Below are positions 35,092 to 45,803 of a stretch of DNA of 64,000 bases, in pieces (position 1 is the first letter of the stretch; the number at the start of each line of letters is the position of its first letter). The notes below the pieces were generated by a model, which did not search any database, was not told where the DNA came from, and saw nothing but the letters and a program-made list of their open reading frames with translations. The stretch comes from Bimuria novae-zelandiae CBS 107.79 (Eukaryota; Ascomycota; Dothideomycetes; Pleosporales; Didymosphaeriaceae): NCBI GenBank assembly GCA_010015655.1, contig ML976688.1, positions 249,865 through 313,864 of the forward strand. Direction: 5' to 3'. A program made the position numbers and the translations under genes.

Positions 35092-36551
35092 TCACCGCAA
35101 GTGCAACACGCGGAGAAAAACGTTCCAAAACTTCAACAGCACATTAATCACCAGCGCAAGTGCGGCCACGGGGACAAGGATCTGCAAGACCTCTAGCGGA
35201 CTCTTAGGCCGCACGTCGGTCTCGATCCAGCCCGCACCCTTCAGAGGCTTCGCGCCGTTGACGGCTGGACTTGTACCCGAGTCGGCGGGGAAGCGCCCAT
35301 TCTCAAGGTAGTATTCTAGAAGGTCGTCCTTCTCTCGCCATCGCGCAAGCAGCCAGTCTACGAAGACCTTCTCGTCGTGGGTGGGGATGTCTTTGATGGC
35401 GAAGCGGCGCCAGTGCATGTTGACTGACTTGGGTGGTCGGCCTTCAAAGTAGGTGGAACGGAGGGTGAAGAGGTCCTGGCCGTATTGACCGCGGCTTTTG
35501 GGTGTTAGTGTACGATAATGGCGGAAAGGGATGATGAAGGGGAGGGAGGACTCACAGGACGCCCTCGTAGGCTACCGTACAGTCGTACATGTAGCCGACG
35601 GTTTTCTCCAGCTCCTGCAAGCAGAATAGGAGACCGGTGCTGCGAGGCAGCATGGCATGTCGCAAGTCTTCGATGTTGTTCTTGTCGGCCCATTTCTTGC
35701 TGCCGGCACGCCCGTTGTCGGAAAGATTCGTCCCCTCGGGGAAAATGAGGAGCCACATGGGATCGAGGAAGGCGGTCCCGGACATGGGTCCCTGGTGGGA
35801 AGCCGAGAGTTTGCGCAGACGGTACTGGAAGCGCTCCTTGTCCTTGGCCCATTTCCTCGACAAGAAGATGAAGCCGTAGAACATCATGCCGGTGCCGAGG
35901 ACAGGAATGTATTTTATAGACTCTTTGAGGATGATGTAGAGGTGGCCGTGCATCTTGGAGGTGTAGGCTATCCACCAGAGGTAGATCCAGTCAGTGTATA
36001 TCTGCGTCACTTTAGCATTTCTCTTAATGGAATGCAATGGTATGGCACACCTGGTGGTTCGCGATAAGAACCAAGCGCTCCGGGAAGTCGCACTCCAGCC
36101 TCCCATCCTCTGTCTGCCTCAGCTGCCCCCTCACGCTCTCGTCTCCGCTGACTCTGATCTTGACGGGCGCCCACCAGTGTGTCATGGTGGTCACGAGCAT
36201 GCCGAACTGCTGCTTCGTCATGGCCATCCACGCATAAAAGTAGTCTCTGCTGTAAAAGTATAGCGGCGCCCCGATGGCCTGGGTAATGGAGATACTGAAG
36301 GCCGGCATTAGCGTCCTGCGCGGATGCACGTTAGCCACTGGAGATACCTACGCGATGCAGCCTCCATTGAAATACACGAAGAAGAGCAACATGCGCAGCG
36401 CCTGCGTCCATTTGCCATGCTTGGCGTTCCCGCTGGGGTGCGCGTCTGCAGGCGGAGAGTCTGCCATCTTCTTCGCTTGTTCCATCTTGTCTTGGAGGCC
36501 GATGGTTGCTGCGGATGGCGGCGGATAGCGCATTCTAATTTCAGCTGCCAT
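35092..36551 (-). CDS. Lysophospholipid acyltransferase, Cst26/LCLAT1-like (PlsC family)
   Basis: Four exons: 36,551-36,352, 36,294-36,051, 36,001-35,556 and 35,494-35,092; about 430 residues. Acyltransferases of this group (yeast Cst26/Psi1) move acyl chains onto lysophospholipids, notably phosphatidylinositol, at the endoplasmic reticulum. The catalytic HX4D is His147-Asp152 ('NHQIYTDW'), spanning the second splice junction. The substrate motif is 'FPEGTNLS' at 235-242. Hydrophobic segments lie at 'ALRMLLFFVYFNGG', 'PLYFYSRDYFYAWMAM' and near the C-terminus ('VLQILVPVAALALVINVLL'). The first intron can end at either of two AGs in the same frame: 57 bp as given, or 36 bp, which would add seven residues. 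The 57-bp version has a better branch site (GCTAATG). It shares a promoter with POS5. Confidence 0.9.
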
Positions 36552-37044
36552 GGTGGAGTATCGAGGTTCGAACGGTACGAGCAGCGGACGTGCGGTGCTG
36601 AGGGAGGGTGGAAATGCGGTATGTAGGCGTCCGCGTGCCCAGTATGGCGGCCTGGGAGGGGTGGAGGGGGCTTATGGCGCGGGGGTAGTATACAACAAAG
36701 AGCGTGGGGTCTGAGGAGCAGCGCGAAGTAAGAATATGTTCATGTAGGGAGAATGATAACACGGTACTCTGCGGCGTGCAAGGCAGTGGATGGTTGACAT
36801 GAATGAAGTACTACTGCCCCACGTCTCGAGAGAGCTCCGTCAGACGAATACATGGGCCCCCCGCTATGATGCGACCGTCCGCGAGCTTGGGCCACCGAGA
36901 TTCTTTCGCATCGCGAACTGCATTTCTGCTTTCCAAGTCATGTTGCTATCGATTATTGCGAGGTAATGGCGGCCTTGCTTCCCAGTGCCGACCAGCTCTG
37001 CGCGGCGACTTCTCCATCCTTCCGGTTCCTTCGCTGCCTCGGCC
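36552..37044. promoter_or_regulatory. Shared divergent promoter acyltransferase/POS5
   Basis: About 490 bp between two divergent start codons. No distinctive motif was recognised. Confidence 0.5.
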
Positions 37045-38373
37045 ATGAAGCGTGTCTCCGCCTGCTCAAGGTGCTTTGCATCGCGACCATTCTCGTCCAC
37101 CGCCCGCCGGCGCGTCATCAGACCCATCACTGACCTCCCCGACCGCATCAAGCCCTCCTTCCTCGAGCGCCCCGATGCCACGCTGCTCTCGCTGCACTGG
37201 CCCTCGCCGCCGCGAAATATTCTCATCACGAAGAAGAAACGCACACCCGGGATAACAAATTCTCTCATAGAATACACCTCCCATTTGACGTCCAACTATC
37301 CCGGCATCAATATCATCCTCGAACCTGAATCTGCCTCTGAGATACACGAAGCCGTTCCTTTTCCCGTTTACACGTACGAGACCGCTCCTCCGAACGGCAC
37401 ACCCGCGTACCTCTCGGATAAAACCGACCTCGTCTGCACACTCGGCGGCGATGGTACAATCTTACGCGCCAGCAGTCTCTTCTCTCATGCGACGGCTGTA
37501 CCACCCGTGCTGAGCTTTGCAATGGGCACGATTGGCTTCCTGGGCGAATGGAAATTTAGGGAGTACAAGCGGGCCTTCAGAGAAGTGTACATGAGCGGAG
37601 CGAGCGATGCATATGCGAAGTTGGAGTTTCCCGAGACTGGTACATCCCCCTCTCCTCCGCTTGCAATTGACGATCCACTTGATAAACCGCTCTCGTACGC
37701 AGACATCCGGGGCAAGGCCATGGGCCCGAATCGCACCGCCCGAGTTCTGCTGCGGAATCGCTTGAAGGTCGGTGTTTTTGGGCCAGATGGGACGCGCATC
37801 AACAGCTCCGTCGATCAAGATACATACGCTTTAAACGAGGTCATTGTGCACAGGGGCGCATCACCTCACCTGAAGATCGTAGATGTCTTTGTCGGAGGTC
37901 GCTTCCTGACCGAAGGAGTAGCCGACGGCATGATCATATCTTCGCCCACAGGCTCCACCGCTTATTCGTTGTCGTCAGGCGGTTCCATCGTGCACCCGCT
38001 CGTACCATCGCTCTTACTAACGCCCATTTGTCCCCGCTCACTGTCATTTCGACCGCTGGTCCTCCCAGCGAACACGCCCATCTCACTCCGTCTCGGTGAG
38101 AAGAATCGCGGCCGTGAGGTCGATGTCAGCATTGACGGGAGGCGTATATCAGGTGGCATGGGTGTCGGCATGGAAGTCCGCGTTTTGGGCGAGCACGTCA
38201 AAACGCCCACGGGAGATTGGGTCGGCGGTGTGCCCAGCATTGTACGCGGTACAGACGGCATAGGAATGGAGCTCAAAGACGAGGACCATTGGGTCGGCGG
38301 TCTCAACGCTCTGCTGAAGTATAACTACCCGTTTGGCGACCAAGACTCAGGGGATAGTGGCGGTCGTGCATAA
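37045..38373 (+). CDS. POS5: Mitochondrial NADH/NAD kinase, Pos5-like
   Basis: Single exon, 442 residues from ATG 37,045. The open frame begins earlier, but only with a GTG at 36,985. The enzyme phosphorylates NADH/NAD to NADPH/NADP and is the mitochondrial NADPH source in yeast. The N-terminus 'MKRVSACSRCFASRPFSSTA' is Arg/Ser-rich without acidic residues, as expected of a mitochondrial presequence. NAD-kinase motifs are 'CTLGGDGTILRASS' (131-144, GGDGT at 134-138), 'FAMGTIGFLGEWKF', 'NEVIVHRG' (Asn264-Glu265) and 'SSPTGSTAYSLSSGGSIVHP' (299-318). The C-terminal part has the beta-sandwich 'DVSIDGRRI'. An acidic/Pro linker at about 195-215 is longer than in bacterial relatives. Function by homology is secure; compartment is inferred from the presequence. 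Confidence 0.92.
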   Translation: MKRVSACSRCFASRPFSSTARRRVIRPITDLPDRIKPSFLERPDATLLSLHWPSPPRNILITKKKRTPGITNSLIEYTSHLTSNYPGINIILEPESASEIHEAVPFPVYTYETAPPNGTPAYLSDKTDLVCTLGGDGTILRASSLFSHATAVPPVLSFAMGTIGFLGEWKFREYKRAFREVYMSGASDAYAKLEFPETGTSPSPPLAIDDPLDKPLSYADIRGKAMGPNRTARVLLRNRLKVGVFGPDGTRINSSVDQDTYALNEVIVHRGASPHLKIVDVFVGGRFLTEGVADGMIISSPTGSTAYSLSSGGSIVHPLVPSLLLTPICPRSLSFRPLVLPANTPISLRLGEKNRGREVDVSIDGRRISGGMGVGMEVRVLGEHVKTPTGDWVGGVPSIVRGTDGIGMELKDEDHWVGGLNALLKYNYPFGDQDSGDSGGRA

Positions 38374-39322
38374 GAGATGTATGGCTGCATGTATAGTAAC
38401 CCAAGGCATATCGACCATGTATGATACAGAAGATGGGCGCTGGAGAGAGAATATACCCCTGCATCGTTACGGCGCTTTTTCCACCATGCTAGGTCCAACT
38501 ACAGCGTGTCATCCCAGTATGAGCAATGCGATAGCTAAAATGTACATACTATAGACTGAATACTACACCTTCCGCCTACGCTCCAAGGTTCCACCCCTTT
38601 CTGAACTCCATCGTACGATCGTGTTCGCAACTCGTTCACATATCCCATAACTCCGTCCCCGGACGAAAAGCTCAACACCAAGCACTCCTGTACAGTAATG
38701 CATCGATGGGTGACGTCAGCTTCGAATTATTAAAAGTTGCAGAGCTAATGCCTGTTTCAGACATAGGACAGGGATGTGCATGCAGGGTCTTGTAAATCAA
38801 GTTCCCAAGCAACGGAGGTACGATTGGACGGACCGGCGATTACTAACGGAGCTTAGGCAACAACAAGATTGCGTTTTCAACTCGCAACAGTGGCCAAGGA
38901 ACCTAAATCCTATGGCCGAATAGGCAGAGATAGAACCGAACACCATCACCAATGAAACGAGACCGGCTGAGGACATACGGCACAGTTATCACGCAAAGGA
39001 GAATTACAAACCCCAAGCGCCCGTGCACGCTGCTTTGTGGGCTGGCTGCTGACAGTGCATGGACGAACATGGAGATACGAACCATGGAATCGTCTGTGAT
39101 GTCTGGTGTTTGTCGAGGAGTGCAGTAGATAAAGTTGAGGGGTTGTCGTGCTTTCTTTGTTCCTGACATCAAATCATCCACACCATCCACTGTCTTGCAA
39201 ACGTTACCGGCCTTCGGAACACGACACTCGGACAACTCTTGTCCTGTTACACACTTAACAAGCTTTCCAATAGTAGAAGTATACTTTTCGAAAAGACCCG
39301 GTCTCTTGACAAGGCGCCAACC
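38374..39322. other. Intergenic region upstream of the MFS transporter
   Basis: About 950 bp between the POS5 stop and the transporter start. A 141-codon minus-strand ORF at 38,903-39,328 has no family features and overlaps the transporter start, so it is not called. It presumably carries the transporter promoter. Confidence 0.5.
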
Positions 39323-41237
39323 ATGCAAGCCCTGATTAGGGACGCGCCCATTGGGCAGATAATCAGATGGGTGAAGCCTAGTCTTCTACCGTATCTAGAG
39401 GAGCTTGATGACTTCGAGCTTCCGGTGAGTTTATCCGCCCCCATCTCAAGACCATCCAGCTAACCTACGCTAGCCTTCCTACGTTCAGATGCAACACGGT
39501 AGAAAACATGAGATACCATCAGCACCAACTAGCACATCGGCGGAGCCTCCCACAGAGGAAGGCCCAGCTATTGAGGAAGCCTATTATCCCGATCCGGAAA
39601 CAGTGCTAGAGAAAGAGGAACAAGAGTCCGAAGATAGCGAGTCTGTGTCGGATCTGGAGAAGGTCCAGACTGCACGGACAGCACACACCGCACGCACACA
39701 GATCTCGAGAGTGGGTACCAGAACCGCACTCTCAAGGACCATCTCCCGTGCAGATCTTGAGCAACAGTTCTCGCTTGCGACGGTAGAGCGAGGGCCATCG
39801 CGGCCCATTGAGCCAGAGACATTGGATGATGGCACGATTCTTGTCGACTGGTACACCACGGACGACCCGGAGAACCCTCAGAACTGGAGCTTCAGCAAGA
39901 AAGCCGTCGTCTTGGTGCAGATCCTCATCTATACGATGGCGGTCTACATGGGATCGGCCATCTATTCACCCTCCATCCCTGGTGTCGTGGAGCGTTTCGG
40001 TGTCAATCTCCAGCTTGCATCGATGGGCTTGAGCATGTACGTACTCGCATACGGCATCGGGCCCTTGCTCTTCTCCCCGCTCAGCGAGATCCCAATCATT
40101 GGTCGCAACCCGCCGTATATCATCTCGTACGCCATCTTCGTCATTCTACTCGTGCCTTCCTCGCTTGTAGACAACTTTCCAGGCTTGATTATCCTTCGCT
40201 TCCTACAGGGGTTCTTTGGAAGCCCGTGTCTAGCGACGGGTGGTGCAACCCTCCAGGATCTCTACAGTCTTATCAAGCTCCCGTACGTGCTGTCCCTGTG
40301 GGCATTCGCCGCGACATGCGGTCCAGCCCTTGGTCCCATCATATCTGGCTTCTCAGTCGCGGCCGAGAGCTGGCGCTGGTCGCAATGGGAAATGCTCTGG
40401 ATGAACGGTCCAGTTTTTCTGTCTCTCTTCTTCTTCCTCCCTGAAACCTCTTCTTCCAACATCCTCCTCCGCCGTGCCGCCCGCCTGCGCAAGCTCACCG
40501 GCGATGACCGTCTAAAGTCGCAATCAGAAATCGACCAAGCCAGGATGACTCCACGCGAGGTCGCCATCGAAGCGCTCTGGCGTCCCTTCCAGCTGATCCT
40601 TCTCGATCCTAGCATCGCATTTACCGCAATTTACACCGCGCTCATCTATGGCATATTTTATTCTTTCTTCGAGGCCTTCCCGCTTGTCTACGAGGTCATG
40701 TACCACTTCAACCTCGGTGAGATGGGCCTCACCTTCCTCTCCGTAACCGTCGGCGTCATCATCAGCATCATTGCGTACTGGGCGTACATTTGGTACATTG
40801 TCGAACCCGAGATTCGCAAGTATGGTCTCGGAGCCCCCGAACGCCGTCTACTCCCCGCCCTCATCGTCACCTGGTTCGTGCCGACTGGCTTATTCATCTT
40901 TGGGTGGACCTCGGATCCCAAGATTCACTGGATTGTTAGCTGCATTGGCATCGTCATCACCACGATCGGCATTTTCCTCATCATTCAGTGTATCTTCCTC
41001 TACTTGCCTCTCGTCTACCCGCAGTATGCGGCAAGTCTGTTCGCGGGTAATGACTTCCTGCGCAGTGCGTTGGCGACAGGCGCGATCCACTTTAGCTCGC
41101 CAATGTTCAGGAATCTCGGAATTGGAAAGGGGATAAGTCTGTTGGCCGGATTGACGGTGGGGTGCAGTGCTGGCGTGTATGTGCTGTACTTGCTGGGACA
41201 CAAGCTGCGCGCCAAATCACGGTTTGCGGCACACTAA
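39323..41237 (+). CDS. MFS transporter, DHA1 drug:H+ antiporter-like family
   Basis: Two exons, 39,323-39,424 and 39,474-41,237, split by a 49-bp phase-0 intron; about 621 residues. Exon 1 encodes 'MQALIRDAPIGQIIRWVKPS', the short N-terminal leader commonly encoded by a first exon in this fungal subfamily. A long Glu/Ser/Thr-rich cytoplasmic tail follows up to 'DDPENPQNWSFSKKAVV' (about residue 160), where the membrane core begins. Family motifs: 'YSPSIPGVVERFGV', 'YGIGPLLFSPLSEIPIIGRN', 'LRFLQGFFGSPCLATGGATL', 'LWAFAATCGPALGPIISGF' and 'FEAFPLVYEVMYHFNLGEMG'. Twelve membrane segments can be counted. Relatives export polyamines, fungicides or toxins; the substrate here cannot be told. Proton-driven efflux at the plasma membrane is inferred. 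Confidence 0.9.
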
Positions 41238-41836
41238 GTGGATAGTGGTGGGAGTTCAATTCTGTGTGATGAATCATGTATGATGAGTGGCTTACTTGGA
41301 GGGATCAAGTTATGATACCGCTGCGGATGGAAACATCACAGCAAAAGCGAGGCGTTGGGGTGTTTGATTTCCTCGTACGTTAATTCTAAACGTTAATCAT
41401 AATATCTACCACAAACCTTTCACACATTTCTGGCTTTGTCATCTTGATCCCATGGTACGGCAACGACTTGGAGTTAGAGTGCGATTACTCCAGTGTAAAC
41501 AATGTACCATCGGTTGTACTCGTTTTGGCTGCGAACACCGCCATTCGACAATTATGTCCAAGAGTTCATCACATTACCACACCAAAATAACTTTGCCATG
41601 ACCAAGATCGCAGTTGCGATTTCATCGCCTAAGGTCCAATCACATTGCGCGCTGCGCCCTCAGACCCCCACCAACACACGTCATCACGTTGATGATGCGC
41701 CACCTTTGTCATCCAACTCAATCCTAGCTACTCCATATCGCTAACTCCGACGCGCTCTATTTTCTTCCTACACCATTCGTCCCTAATTATCCCTTTAAGC
41801 GTTTGTGTTTTGTCTCTGTCTTTTCGAACTTTCAAA
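41238..41836. other. Intergenic region, promoter of the hydrolase
   Basis: About 600 bp. An 80-codon ORF at 41,502-41,744 has no recognisable content. The 100 bp before the hydrolase ATG are CT-rich, typical of fungal promoters. Confidence 0.5.
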
Positions 41837-43474
41837 ATGGGTCAGCTCCTCCGGAAGACCCTGCTCTTCGGCTCCGCCGGACTCCTCTTTGTGATCTTCG
41901 CCGTGAGCTTAACACCGATAACGTCGCCGCTGCCGCCTTATACAGGACAGTATGAGGTGGGGATACTGGATTTGGAGACGGAGGTTGAGAGGAGGGAAAT
42001 TTATCCTGCGGTGCTAAAGGAGACAGGGAAGAAGGCTTTTGAGGTATGCCTATCACGTGTTCCATGTGCCTTGTGGAGCTTGCCTGTTGCAGACATATGG
42101 AAGGTTCTTATATTGACAAAGCTCAGCTGAACACCCTCGCAATAACCCTTTACTACCCTTCTTCTCTACTGCCCCTCCCCTCTCGCCCATGGGCCCGCCC
42201 CTGGCTCCCCCAACCGGTCTCCCTCATTGGCAGTGGTTACGCCCGCCTTATCGGCTTCCGTTCTGCACCCATGCAATCCATTGTAACCTTCTTGCTCTGG
42301 GCCTTTGGAAGCAAGACCGTCATTCCTGGCGTCGTTGACGCACCTGTGCTCAACGCTAAGAACGTCGAAAGTCTCGGTCAGGTGATCACTGTTCTAGATA
42401 TGCAAGGACAAGAGCAGGGACAACAGAACATAGAAGAGGTGTTGGAGCTAAGGGACGTGTATATCAAGAGTGATGCGAAATTGGGTAAGGGGACGTTGCC
42501 AATGGTGGTGTTCACGCATGGGATGGCGGGGATGAGCCAGAGTTATTCGAACCTGCTGGGAAGTATCGCTAGTCACGGGTATGTGGTAGCCGCGGTGGAG
42601 CATAGGGATGGCAGTGGACCTGGAACGATCGTACACTATCCTGACGGTGGAGAGCGATACGTGTGGCATCTCAAGCTCGATGATCTCCAGCAAGTCATGC
42701 ATTTCAGTAAACAAAACCCGAAGCTAACTAGACAGAACCGATACACCAATGACTGATCTCAACCTAAAAGAAGCCCAACTCAATTTCCGCGAGGCCGAAA
42801 TCGTGGAAACCATCCGCCTTTTCGAGCGTCTCAACCGTAGTGACGGCGCCAAGATCCGTAACTTGAAGCCAAAATCCCCAGAGTCCGCACTCTCAGGCTT
42901 CGAAGATCGCCTTAACATGTCAGCCATTACCGTCGCGGGACACTCATATGGTGCGACAGGTGCCTTACAGGCCTTGAAAAATGCGCCAAGCAAAGACATG
43001 CCGGTAAATGGAGCTATCGTACTTGATCCAGGAAAGGGGTCCGGGCTGTTGAATCATGATATCAAGGTGCCAACACTGGTGATGCAGTCCGGCGAATGGA
43101 CCGAGAAACAAACCGAGTTCTATGGTCAAGGCTGGCACTTTGATGTCGTAAAGAATCTAGTCGAGAAAACAAAGCAGGGCTGGTTGATGACGCTGACCGG
43201 ATCTGCGCACCCTTCTTGTACCGATGCGCCATTGATCGTCCCATGGATTATGAAGCTTGCTACGAATACCAAGCTTGACAGTAGAGTTGCTTTGAGAGAA
43301 TACATATCCGCGTCGGTGGACTTCTTAGAATACTTGAGGAACGGAGAGAAGAAGGAGGTGCTGACAAGAGAGGTGACTAGTCCAGCAGGGCCGCTTGGCG
43401 ATGCGGAAAAGCGTGGCAAGTCGAAAGGCAAATATGGCGCGGACTGGGAGGTACATGTAGTACCCACGAATTAG
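41837..43474 (+). CDS. Platelet-activating-factor acetylhydrolase-like phospholipase A2
   Basis: Three exons: 41,837-42,043, 42,127-42,706 and 42,771-43,474, with introns of 83 and 64 bp; about 496 residues. An uncleaved anchor or signal sequence 'LLFGSAGLLFVIFAVSL' lies at residues 9-25, so the product is secreted or membrane-bound. The PAF-AH fold follows: 'GTLPMVVFTHGMAGMSQSYS' (oxyanion loop), 'YVVAAVEHRDGSG', nucleophile elbow 'GHSYG' with Ser321, Asp348 in 'IVLDPGKGSG', and His409 in 'SAHPSCTDAP'. The Ser-Asp-His triad is complete. These enzymes hydrolyse short or oxidised sn-2 acyl chains of phospholipids. The 3' end of intron 1 could be used slightly upstream; intron 2 is well supported because splicing restores 'MHFKAQLNFREAEI'. 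Confidence 0.87.
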
Positions 43475-44149
43475 AGTAGGGTTATGCAAGTCCTGTAATA
43501 TACGTCTTATTCAACAGTCGGAGTTCAATTAGGGTTTGGTATTGGGTTATCCAAGAATAATTTGGCGCCCAAATTTTGCAAATACAGAATTTGCAAACTC
43601 CCTAACGAAATCATTGTCCAAGATGCCCCTGTGTATATATTAGCCTGGAATTACAAGAGATCTGACTCGCGTAAAGCTACAGGCCGGCTATAAGGCTAGA
43701 TCATCACCCAATGTGTTACCCCAGGCTGAGTGATACAATAGCCAAATTATAACTGGACGCGAGAGTATGTTCCACCCCGTACCTCGATGAATGATAAAAG
43801 ATGTTTTGCGGCCGAAATTCAAAGATGGTAGCGCACTGCGTCAGAAGAATATCCAATAAGTCCACGATGTCGATCAGCATGTTCGCGACGCTTATGCAGT
43901 TTAGCTTCGGTCAGCTCATGGACGAGTTGTTTAGATAGTGTAGGATGTGTAAATCTGACAATCCCGGGCCCATGTCTCGAGTGAACAGGCCTAACCGCTC
44001 CAGTGACGTCGTGTCCGCCGGGGTGTCTTGGATAGAGTGAGGTTGTATGGTACGCCGGTAAAGTCCAATTTCCCCTTCAGCTTGAGCCTGGTGCGGTGGC
44101 TCCCAAGACGACTGCGATGGTGTGCACTCAGGATCTTCAGCTCACGTTC
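43475..44149. other. Intergenic region, no gene recognised
   Basis: Non-coding by inspection. A minus-strand frame at 43,991-44,356 runs through here but loses F-box similarity and may be the decayed 3' end of the neighbouring pseudogene. Confidence 0.4.
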
Positions 44150-44904
44150 AACTCCGAATTTTAATCCAGGGGTGTCTTGATTGGACGGTTCCCAACACTC
44201 CATGGAAGTGGTGAAAGGTAGCATCCCGATGTCGTCCCGCGATTTTCTGAAGACCCCAAATATCGTGCAGATGAGACCGAGGGTAGTGATCAAGCGTATA
44301 TATGCTTGTGAGGTCAGGAAGATGGGGAAGAGCCTCAGATAATAGATCGATGTCAATACTGTGCGTCCTCATTGTGTTCTGTTCGTGTTGGTATCGGCCG
44401 TGGTTGCGGCGCCGAGATCGGCGAAGCGACTTCTTTCGGGCTCTAACATTAGTTTACATACTCTCAGCATCTTCAGCTTGGCTGTTTATCTCTGAAACTC
44501 TTCGTTTGTGTATGGTACTCCATCCAGGCACTGCTTTCCACCGGTAGGGAACGCGACAAGCACTAGCACAACAGACTGAATACATGGGCTGATCTTTAGG
44601 TCTTTGGCAAGTTCGACGAGCTTATCTAGTCCGTGTCTAGTGAAATTAACATATCTCTTGCGATGTTGGTATAAGAGAACCCCTATAGGGTTATTATATA
44701 TCAAGCGGGTGTCAAAGGAGCGCACGGATGGCGCGACTCACCCCGGTCACTCTTAGAATTCATAGTCTTCGAAACCAATCTCAGGCTGTGCAGATCATCT
44801 TCGTCCAGATACTCGCAAATGGAAGTGACTATCTCAGTGGGCAGCTCACTTAACTTGTTAGCCCTGGACGTCAACGGCGGAGCAAGGTCCCAGCGGTTCC
44901 TCAT
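44150..44904 (-). pseudogene. F-box protein pseudogene
   Basis: Exon 1 (44,904-44,742) encodes an F-box: 'LSELPTEIVTSICEYLDEDD' then 'LHSLRLVSKTMNSKS'. A 59-bp intron (44,741-44,683) joins it in phase to 'GVLLYQHRKRYVNFTRHGLD' and 'KLVELAKDLKISPCIQSVVL', a common continuation in fungal F-box proteins. The frame then meets TAA after 'YTNEEFQR' near 44,486, yet coding-like sequence continues in the same frame ('TAKLKMLRVCKLMLEPERS'). A second change moves the frame before 'IDIDLLSEALPHLPDL' at about 44,340. A CAA-to-TAA change plus a frameshift would explain this. A complex exon structure is a less likely alternative. F-box proteins normally recruit substrates to SCF ubiquitin ligases. Confidence 0.6.
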
Positions 44905-45088
44905 CCTGCCTTTCGTCCACTTCGGTCTGTTCTCTGAGAATAGTTAGCTTAATATCACGGAAATGGCTATAACGGCGGGCAGGCGAGCGAGGAACACGGG
45001 AAGGCACGGTGTCAAAGAGTTTGGAAGCGGCGCGCGGAAGATGTTTAATAAACGCTCGAACCATCAACGACGCCAGCTCTTGGAGTTG

Positions 45089-45320
45089 GGAAGGCGCGAC
45101 CAGTGGGTCGAGTGGTGCATTAGGCAGCCGCAAACGGTACCATCATTTAGGATCTAGGAAGGTGCTAATAGTGGGTTAGTTAAGACCTAGGAAGGCACAA
45201 ACAGTGAGTTAAAATACGATCCAGAAAGGTGCTAATGGTGGTTAGTTAGGACCTAGGAAGGCGTGGACGGTGGGTTAGGTTAGAGCTTGGGAAGACGCGA
45301 TCGGTGGGTAGAGTTAGGAC
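45089..45320. repeat. Degenerate minisatellite, about 33-36-bp units
   Basis: Six diverged units with the core AGGAAGGYGCNAAYRGTGGG followed by TTAG. Unit starts are near 45,089, 45,155, 45,188, 45,221, 45,253 and 45,287. Four units contain GTTAG. It lies upstream of the F-box pseudogene in otherwise empty sequence. Confidence 0.7.
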
Positions 45321-45803
45321 CGTACAATGTTCGTCGAGACTCCTTGCCTGAATAAAGGCATCTACTTCTCTTTACATGCCAAATCCTGGTGCGATACTGC
45401 CCGATACTTTCCAGAAACATGCATACTGCTCCAGGCCCGAGCACACCGCACACATTTTTAAGTTGATTTTGCTTCCCTGCTTGCCCTGATATGAACGTGG
45501 ACTGTCAGGGCAAGGATGAAAATGTATTATGGAAGAGAATGATTTAATTGGGAAGCTATTTACTCTCTCGAATGCTAGAAAAATGCAAGGGGAAGTACTG
45601 CAGTACGGTTCGGGTGACACAAAGAGTTATACATAGAAAGACAGCCATGCAAAGGGACTGTCCCACTCGCGGTAGATTAGAAAAGCCTGATGTTCTGCCA
45701 GTTGTGAAGCTGCTCAGAGCGGCATGATGTTCGGAATTGGCCCAATGGGCACTATGCCATTCCCAGCCGTAATGGATGAGTATCCCCTTTTGATCTGAAT
45801 TGA
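45321..45803. other. Non-coding stretch beside the GST-like gene
   Basis: Short ORFs only, none recognisable. It probably includes the 3' untranslated region of the reductase gene. Confidence 0.45.

Noticed and set aside
36985..37044. Upstream extension of the POS5 frame to 36,985
   Set aside because: It begins with GTG, while the ATG at 37,045 gives a typical mitochondrial presequence.
2411..38685. Shared 15-mer AAAAGCTCAACACCA at about 2,412 and 38,667
   Set aside because: Flanks do not match, and a 15-base coincidence is expected by chance in a window of this size.
38903..39328. 141-codon minus-strand ORF upstream of the transporter
   Set aside because: No recognisable motif, overlaps the transporter start codon, and has no supporting splice or homology features.
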